Source: Bradyrhizobium pachyrhizi (GTDB lineage Bacteria; Pseudomonadota; Alphaproteobacteria; Rhizobiales; Xanthobacteraceae). From it: a DNA stretch of 38,393 nt. Of the stretch, positions 33,737 to 38,393 are shown piece after piece. The number at the start of each line of letters is the position of its first letter. Position 1 is the stretch's first letter. The notes beneath the pieces were generated by a model. That model worked only from the letters and a program-made list of their open reading frames with translations. It had not been told where the DNA came from and searched no databases. The stretch covers positions 474,811 to 513,203 of the forward strand of contig NZ_LFIQ01000039.1 in the NCBI RefSeq assembly GCF_001189245.1. The letters are read 5' to 3'. The position numbers and the translations under genes were made by a program.

Positions 33737-34324
33737 CTACTTCACCCTGAGCGCATCCAGCAGCGAGCGGAACGCGCGCGCGTAATCGGTGCCGGTCTTG
33801 CTGATGTCCGGCCCCGCGGAGACCGCAACCGCCGCCTCCGTGACCGCGCCGAGCAGCAGTCGCGCCAGCGGCTCGATCGGCTGCTTGGCGATCACGCCCG
33901 CGTCCATCGCGGCGGCCAGCGCGCGCGGAAACTTGCCGCCGAAATGCTTGGCGTCGATCTCGCGCCAGCGTTCCCAGCCCAGCACGGCGGGGCCGTCGCG
34001 CAAGATGATCTGGCCGGTCGGGCCCTTCGAGCACGCCGCGAAATAGCCCTGCGTGCCCGCCGCCATCGCCGCCAGCGGATCGTTCTCGGCGCGCGAGATG
34101 CGGTCGAGATCGGCGACGAGGTCGAGCGACACCTGCTCGAACACCGCCTCGAACACCGCCTCCTTGGTCGCGAAGTGATGATAGACCGCGCCCTTGGCGA
34201 CGCGCGCGCCGGCGGCGATGCCGTCCATCGTCGCAGCGGCGAAGCCGCGCTCGCCAAAGATGCGCCGCGCCGCCTTGACGATGGCGGCTCTGGTTTTCTC
34301 GCGCCGTTCGGCCTGGGTTGCCAT
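33737..34324 (-). CDS. TetR/AcrR family transcriptional repressor
   Basis: This 195-residue repressor has the N-terminal HTH (about 12-58: AAIVKAARRIFGERGFAAATM, then GARVAKGAVYHHFATKEAVFEAV). The ligand domain follows and includes FEQVSLDLVADLDRI. The ligand-binding half is divergent, as usual, so the inducer is unknown. It is divergently transcribed from a SnoaL-like gene; the shared 96-base region contains a good sigma-70-type promoter for that gene and two inverted repeats overlapping it. It therefore probably represses the SnoaL-like gene and perhaps itself. Confidence 0.93.
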   Translation of the reverse strand: MATQAERREKTRAAIVKAARRIFGERGFAAATMDGIAAGARVAKGAVYHHFATKEAVFEAVFEQVSLDLVADLDRISRAENDPLAAMAAGTQGYFAACSKGPTGQIILRDGPAVLGWERWREIDAKHFGGKFPRALAAAMDAGVIAKQPIEPLARLLLGAVTEAAVAVSAGPDISKTGTDYARAFRSLLDALRVK

Positions 34325-34360
34325 CGTCCATCTCTAGCCCAGGTTCCGTAGCGGCGCCAG

Positions 34361-34389
34361 TTGACTTACCGACTCTTGGTCGATAAATA
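34361..34389 (+). promoter_or_regulatory. Sigma-70-type promoter of the SnoaL-like gene
   Basis: TTGACT (34361-34366) and TAAATA (34384-34389) are separated by 17 bases, close to the housekeeping consensus. Transcription would begin near 34396, giving a leader of about 25 bases. Both repressor sites overlap or abut these hexamers. Confidence 0.65.
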
Positions 34390-34407
34390 CCGACTGTCCG
34401 TCGGTAA
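34366..34407. promoter_or_regulatory. Two tandem inverted-repeat operators for the TetR-type repressor
   Basis: Site 1 is TTACCGAC-TCTTG-GTCGATAA (34366-34386, one mismatch between arms). Site 2 is ATACCGAC-TGTCC-GTCGGTAA (34387-34407). Both have five-base spacers, and their centres (34376 and 34397) are 21 bases apart, two helical turns, so two dimers would bind the same DNA face over the promoter. Confidence 0.75.
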
Positions 34408-34420
34408 ATGGAGAGTGCTG

Positions 34421-34786
34421 ATGCCCTCGCTTAGGACGTTGCAAGCCTTCGCTGACACGGTGGAATCCAACGATCATGTCGGCGCGATCAGGAATTTCTA
34501 TTCAGTCGATGCCCGCACCCAGGAGAATGACGGCGAGTGGCGCGTCGGCCGCGAGGCGCTGGCGGCGCGCGAGGCGGCGGTGCTGGCCGCGGTCGCCGGC
34601 GTCAAGACCACGCGGCTCGGGCCGCTTTTGCTCGACGGCGATCATTCGGCGATCTGCTGGCGCTTCGAATTCACGGCTAAGGACGGCAAGGTCCGCAGCA
34701 TGGAGGAGGTCGCCTGGCAGACCTGGCGCGGCGAGGAACTGGTCGAGGAGCGCTTCTTCTACGATCCGCAGCAGATGGCGCGCTGA
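34421..34786 (+). CDS. SnoaL-like/NTF2-fold protein
   Basis: This 121-residue protein has the small NTF2-like fold pattern: an opening helix (TLQAFADTVESNDHVGAIRNFYS), then VDARTQENDGEWRVGREALAAREAA and beta strands WRFEFTAKDGKVRSMEEVAWQTWRGEELVEERFFYDPQQ. Such proteins act as small isomerases, cyclases or binding domains. The function here is unknown, and a role in handling the TetR ligand is inferred only from the divergent pairing. The ATG at 34421 has GGAGAG five bases upstream; an upstream in-frame TTG would start inside the promoter and is rejected. Confidence 0.82.
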   Translation: MPSLRTLQAFADTVESNDHVGAIRNFYSVDARTQENDGEWRVGREALAAREAAVLAAVAGVKTTRLGPLLLDGDHSAICWRFEFTAKDGKVRSMEEVAWQTWRGEELVEERFFYDPQQMAR

Positions 34787-34856
34787 AATCACGCCGGCCC
34801 TTGCGGCAATACGCCCCGGCGGCGCCTCATTACGCCGTCATCCGCCGCCACTAGCC

Positions 34857-34890
34857 TCCGCCCCGATGCGCATGATGCGCAAGGGGCGGA
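34857..34890 (+). promoter_or_regulatory. Leader hairpin covering the ribosome binding site of the PhoA-type gene
   Basis: TCCGCCCC (34857-34864) pairs with GGGGCGGA (34883-34890), and TGCGCA blocks at 34867 and 34876 pair inside. The right arm includes the GGA of the likely Shine-Dalgarno GGAG (34888-34891), eight bases from the ATG. The hairpin could limit translation; it could equally be a minor dispersed element. Confidence 0.45.
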
Positions 34891-34899
34891 GCATCGATC

Positions 34900-36657
34900 A
34901 TGATCAAGCGAGTTGCCGGCGTGGCCGTCACGCTGGCGTTGTCGGCAGCGCCGGCGTTCGCCCAGACGATCTACGCGATCGATCGCGCCGATATCCTCGT
35001 CGGCGCCAAATTCGACTTCAAGGTCGAGCTTCCGGGGGTGGTCGATCAAGCCAGGCTCAAGGTCACGCTGAATGGCGCTGACTACGCGACCGCTTTCGGC
35101 CAGTCCGGAACATTCACCGAGCGGGAGGCTGGAAAAGACCAGTCGGCACTGTTGCTGCGCGATGTCTCGCTCGCCAGGCCCGGGCAGGTCGCCGTCGAAG
35201 TCAGCGACGGCACGCAGAGCCGAAAGGTGACCTGGACCGTCTACGACACCGGGGCACGCAAGGCCAGGAACGTAATCCTGTTCATCGGCGACGGGATGTC
35301 GCCGTCGCATCGCGTCGCCGCGCGAATCCTTTCCAAGGGAATCGCGGAGGGCAAGAGCCGCGGCAAGCTCGCGATCGACGACATGCCGCATATGGCGCTG
35401 GTTGCGACCGCGGGCTCGGACTCGATCATCACCGATTCGGCGAATGCCGCGAGCGCTTACGCCACAGGCCACAAGGCCGCGGTCAATGCGCTCGGCGTCT
35501 ACGCCGATCGCACGCCCGATCCGCTCGACGATCCCAGGGTCGAGACCATCGCGAGCCTCGCCAAGCGCCGGGCGGGCCTCGCCGTCGGCATCGTCACCAA
35601 CACCGAGGTCGAGGATGCGACCCCGGCGGCGATGGTTGCGCATACCCGCCGCCGCGCCGCCTATGACGCGATCGTCGCGCAATATTTCGACGCGAAGCCC
35701 GACGTGCTGATGGGCGGCGGCTCCGCGAACTTCCTGCCGCAATCCACGTCCGGATCGAAACGCAAGGACGATATCGATTATCTCGCGCGCTTCCGCGATG
35801 CCGGCTATGCGGTCGCGACGACCGCAGGCGAACTCGCCACGCTCGCGGCCAAAGCTGATACCTGCCAATTGCTCGGCCTGTTCGCCGCCGGCAACATGGA
35901 CGGCGCGCTCGACCGCAAATTCCTCAAGGGAGGCGGCGTCAGGAAATTCCCCGAGCAGCCGGACCTGACCGAGCAGGTCCAGGCCGCGCTGGCGGTACTG
36001 TCGAAGCACGAGTCCGGTTTCTTCCTGATGGTCGAGTCCGGCCTGATCGACAAATACGCCCTTCTGCTCGACATGGAGCGCGCGGTCTACGACGCCATCA
36101 TGCTCGACAATGCGGTGCGGCTGGCGAAGGACTGGGCCAAAGCGCGCAACGACGACACGCTGATCCTGGTCGTAGCCGACCACAACCATCCGAACAGCTT
36201 GGTCGGCACCATCAACGACGACATGGCGGCGACACCTAACGTGCCGCTGCGTGAGCGCGTCGGCGTCTATGAGAAGGCGGGCTTCCCGAATTATCCGGCG
36301 CCGGACGCCGAAGGTTATCCGTCACGCGTCGACGTCAGCCGGCGGCTTGCGATCTTCTCGGCCAGCCTGCCGGATCACTACGAGACGTTCCGCCCGAAGC
36401 TCGACGATCCGAACGAGCCGACCGTGAAGGGCGACCAGCCCGACACCTTCAAGGCCAACGACAAGTACAAGGACGTCCCCGGCGTCGTGCTGCGGTTCGG
36501 CAATCTGCCGGCGATGATCGGCGCCAGCGTGCATTCCGGCGAGGATGTCATCCTCACCGCGACCGGGCCGGGCAGCGAGCGCGTCCACGGCTCGATGGAC
36601 AACACCGAGGTGTTTCGCGTGATGGTCGAGGCGCTGGGGCTGGGCGCGGGGAAGTAA
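34900..36657 (+). CDS. Alkaline phosphatase, PhoA superfamily
   Basis: This 585-residue exported enzyme starts with a Sec signal peptide (cleavage near AFAQ, residue 21). A roughly 100-residue beta-rich N-terminal region (about 25-120) is extra to E. coli PhoA. The catalytic domain has NVILFIGDGMS with metal-binding Asp131, the nucleophile Ser180 in TDSANAASAYATG, VADHNH with metal-binding Asp and His, and SVHSGEDV with a metal-binding His. It should hydrolyse phosphomonoesters in the periplasm or outside the cell. A hairpin covers its ribosome binding site. It is monocistronic. Together with PhoD it suggests investment in organic phosphate use. Confidence 0.9.
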   Translation: MIKRVAGVAVTLALSAAPAFAQTIYAIDRADILVGAKFDFKVELPGVVDQARLKVTLNGADYATAFGQSGTFTEREAGKDQSALLLRDVSLARPGQVAVEVSDGTQSRKVTWTVYDTGARKARNVILFIGDGMSPSHRVAARILSKGIAEGKSRGKLAIDDMPHMALVATAGSDSIITDSANAASAYATGHKAAVNALGVYADRTPDPLDDPRVETIASLAKRRAGLAVGIVTNTEVEDATPAAMVAHTRRRAAYDAIVAQYFDAKPDVLMGGGSANFLPQSTSGSKRKDDIDYLARFRDAGYAVATTAGELATLAAKADTCQLLGLFAAGNMDGALDRKFLKGGGVRKFPEQPDLTEQVQAALAVLSKHESGFFLMVESGLIDKYALLLDMERAVYDAIMLDNAVRLAKDWAKARNDDTLILVVADHNHPNSLVGTINDDMAATPNVPLRERVGVYEKAGFPNYPAPDAEGYPSRVDVSRRLAIFSASLPDHYETFRPKLDDPNEPTVKGDQPDTFKANDKYKDVPGVVLRFGNLPAMIGASVHSGEDVILTATGPGSERVHGSMDNTEVFRVMVEALGLGAGK

Positions 36658-36762
36658 CGCATGATGAGATTGAGACGAGGCATGCCCGCTGTACCTCTCC
36701 CGCTTGCGGGGTCGAGATGAACAAGGTTTGCTGTTGGAGGGTTAGTGTGAGCATCGAGGCTT

Positions 36763-36894
36763 CTCCAACTTCCCCTTAAAGAGGGGAGGTCGCTTTGCTC
36801 GCGAGTGCAAAGCGGGTGGGGATCTGCTCTCTCCGCAGCCACCGTCACCTGCGGCTGACCCCATCCCGACCTTCCCCCCTTTCAGGGCGAAGGA
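36763..36894. repeat. Dispersed intergenic repeat, copy B (inverted relative to copy A)
   Basis: The reverse complement aligns with 26447-26590: the shared blocks include GGAAGGTCGGGATGGGG, GATCCCCACCCGCTTTG and AGCAAAGCGACCTCCCC. The copies differ most in the middle. The two inverted copies are 10.2 kb apart, flanking the segment from the quinone oxidoreductase to the PhoA-type gene. Confidence 0.75.
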
Positions 36895-36896
36895 GA

Positions 36897-36930
36897 ACAA
36901 ACAAAAATGGCCGGGGTCGCTCCCGGCCAT
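36897..36930 (-). terminator. Intrinsic terminator of the OmpA-family gene
   Basis: On the minus strand a 9-bp perfect stem (ATGGCCGGG / CCCGGCCAT, 36907-36930, six-base loop) is followed by TTTTGTTTGTT. It begins about 20 bases after the OmpA-family stop codon (36952), a textbook placement. Confidence 0.88.
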
Positions 36931-36951
36931 TTCGTAACGTGATGTCGCGGC

Positions 36952-38393
36952 TCAGCGCGGCGGCGCGGCGGAGGCAGTGCCGCCGTTGAGCAGCGGGGTG
37001 ATGCGGCGGACGGTGACGCGACGGTTGATGCGGCTCGGTCCGTCGGTCTGCTCCTTCGGATATTGCGAGCCGTAACCCTGCGAGGTCAGGTTTTCCGCCG
37101 GCACGCCGAATTGCTGCGTCAGCAGTTCGGCGGCGGATTGCGCACGGCGGTCGGACAGCGACAGATTGTCGGTGTCGTTGCCGGTCGCATCCGTATGGCC
37201 CTCGATCAGGAACACCTCGCGCGGATTGCGCTGGATCGCCCGGTTGAGGCCGTCGGCGATCACTTGCAGCCTCGCCGCCTGGTCCGGTGGGATGGTCCAC
37301 GATCCCGAGTCGAAGTTGATCGTGTTGACGTCGATGCTCGGCATCTGCATGCGGACATTGGGGCTGTAGCGGATCTCGTCCAGCGAGTAGCGCCGATCGA
37401 TCCGCTGCACCGGCGGTGCCTCCATGGTCTCGTAGATCACGTCGGGCGATGCGTCCTGAGCGTCGACGATGTAGCGATCATAGGGAATGTTGACCACCGG
37501 CGGCGGCGCGTCGACATAGAAGCCGCCGACCGCCCGCGGATCGCGATAGCTGTTGTCGATGATGACGACCTCGCGTCCGCCGGTATCCCTGCGAATACGG
37601 CGCAACATCTGGCCGTCGGAGCCGACCACGGTGATGATCTCGCTGCCGTCGGGACGAACCACGACGGTGCGGGTTTCGCCGCCGACCGTCTCGGTGCGGA
37701 TGTCACGCGCGCCATAGCGGAAGCGATAGACGTCGTCGCCGCGCACGTAGGCCTGCCCGCCCGGATCGCGGATGATGACGCGGTCCGGCTCGGTGTAGAT
37801 GGTGCGGCCGCCTTCGACGACCTCCTGCCGCTGGCTGTGCAGGTCGGCGATGCTTCCGCCGATGATGGCGCCGGCCACCACGCCGGCGCCGACCGCGGCA
37901 CCGATCGCGAGCGGCTTGATGTTGTCATGCCGCGGAGGCGGCGGCAGCGGCGCTGCGACCGCTGGCGCGGCGCGGAAGGCCGGCGCAACCGTCGGCGGCG
38001 CGTATTGCGCGCGGCCGGGCGGTGGCGTTGCGGCGGGCGAGCCGGGAACGACCGACGGCGCCGGCGCGCCCATGGCAGCTCCCTGGGCTGGCGACACGCC
38101 GGGCGCAACGCCCGGTCGTGCCGGTTGACCCGGAGCCGGGGTCGCGCCAGGCGTGCCCATTGCCGCGCCCGGGGTCGCAGGCGTTCCGGGCGGTGTCGCC
38201 GGACGTCCCTGCTGACCTGGCGCCGGTGGCGTCGGCGTCGCGCCGGGTGCCGGAGGCGTTGTTGCGGCAGGCGGGGTGCCTGGACGTGCGGGCTGTGCGC
38301 CGGCTGCCGGAGGCGTCGGTGTCGCACCGGGAGCTGTCGCGGCGGGCGGCGTGCCCGGTCGTGCCCCTGCTGCCGGAGGCGTCGTCGTTGCCG
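36952..38393 (-). CDS. OmpA-family protein with long Pro/Ala/Gly-rich N-terminal region (5' end outside window)
   Basis: At least 480 codons are open to the window edge with no reliable start; an ATG at 38160 lies inside the low-complexity region and is unlikely to be the true start. The C-terminal OmpA-like domain (last ~120 residues; INFDSGSWTI, EGHTDATGNDTDNLSLSDRRAQSA, NRRV) binds peptidoglycan. Before it come a glycine-zipper-like hydrophobic stretch (IGAAVGAGVVAGAIIGGSIADL) and a long Tyr/Arg-rich region. The N-terminal part consists of repeats of the PGTPPAAT/PGATPTPPA type. An outer-membrane or cell-wall-spanning role is likely, with the Pro-rich part extended. An intrinsic terminator follows. 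Confidence 0.87.
   Translation of the reverse strand, partial: ATTTPPAAGARPGTPPAATAPGATPTPPAAGAQPARPGTPPAATTPPAPGATPTPPAPGQQGRPATPPGTPATPGAAMGTPGATPAPGQPARPGVAPGVSPAQGAAMGAPAPSVVPGSPAATPPPGRAQYAPPTVAPAFRAAPAVAAPLPPPPRHDNIKPLAIGAAVGAGVVAGAIIGGSIADLHSQRQEVVEGGRTIYTEPDRVIIRDPGGQAYVRGDDVYRFRYGARDIRTETVGGETRTVVVRPDGSEIITVVGSDGQMLRRIRRDTGGREVVIIDNSYRDPRAVGGFYVDAPPPVVNIPYDRYIVDAQDASPDVIYETMEAPPVQRIDRRYSLDEIRYSPNVRMQMPSIDVNTINFDSGSWTIPPDQAARLQVIADGLNRAIQRNPREVFLIEGHTDATGNDTDNLSLSDRRAQSAAELLTQQFGVPAENLTSQGYGSQYPKEQTDGPSRINRRVTVRRITPLLNGGTASAAPPR

Noticed and set aside
34787..34856. Possible Pho box upstream of the PhoA-type gene
   Set aside because: A GTCATC-like block is present but a properly spaced direct repeat of the Pho-box type is not seen.
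34789..36189. Long minus-strand frame antisense to the PhoA-type gene
   Set aside because: The plus-strand protein has a signal peptide and all catalytic motifs; the antisense translation has none.

Overview
The window looks like chromosome from a high-G+C alphaproteobacterium of the Bradyrhizobium/Nitrobacteraceae type. This is inferred from protein resemblance (IalB-family protein, stand-alone receiver protein, Crp/Fnr regulator, E. coli-type ArgG, TypA, RlmN) and from the imperfect palindromic elements between genes, a style I associate with Bradyrhizobium genomes. No rRNA, tRNA, CRISPR array, transposase or integrase was found. Most genes are housekeeping or lightly conserved accessory genes, with two compact accessory systems.

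Layout. 1-6.1 kb: inorganic pyrophosphatase and a GNAT acetyltransferase (minus strand); a three-gene plus-strand operon (DUF2269 membrane protein, SDR-DoxX fusion, DCC thiol protein); a low-G+C DUF3883 nuclease-like gene; a flavin amine oxidase. 6.2-8.0 kb: typA/bipA. 8.3-11.0 kb: a tightly coupled minus-strand operon of an Lgt-like membrane protein, a cysteine-rich radical SAM enzyme of the tetraether-synthase-like (MJ0619) type and two paralogous small membrane proteins, closed by a clear intrinsic terminator. 11.2-17.5 kb: a type I secretion locus with a four-repeat Gly/Asn-rich protein, a shorter relative, an ABC exporter with a degenerate signature motif, an HlyD-type adaptor, and a convergent LuxR-type regulator whose receiver domain lacks the phosphoacceptor aspartate. 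17.7-25.5 kb: an anchored hypothetical protein, a Crp/Fnr regulator with a palindrome upstream, a stand-alone receiver, an exported hypothetical protein, an Amidase_3 cell-wall amidase, a Tat-exported PhoD phosphatase and an orphan TAXI-type protein with a second membrane segment. 25.6-33.6 kb: pterin dehydratase, YkvA, quinone oxidoreductase, SDR, IalB, rlmN, a membrane protein, PAP2 phosphatase and argG. 33.7-38.4 kb: TetR regulator and divergent SnoaL-like gene sharing a promoter with two operators, a PhoA-type phosphatase with a hairpin over its ribosome binding site, and an OmpA-family protein cut by the window end.

The two systems most worth following are the Lgt-like/radical SAM/small-protein operon (candidate lipid or lipid-linked modification) and the repeat-protein type I secretion locus (candidate surface or matrix protein with a dedicated exporter). 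Functions for both are inferred from family membership and gene order only.
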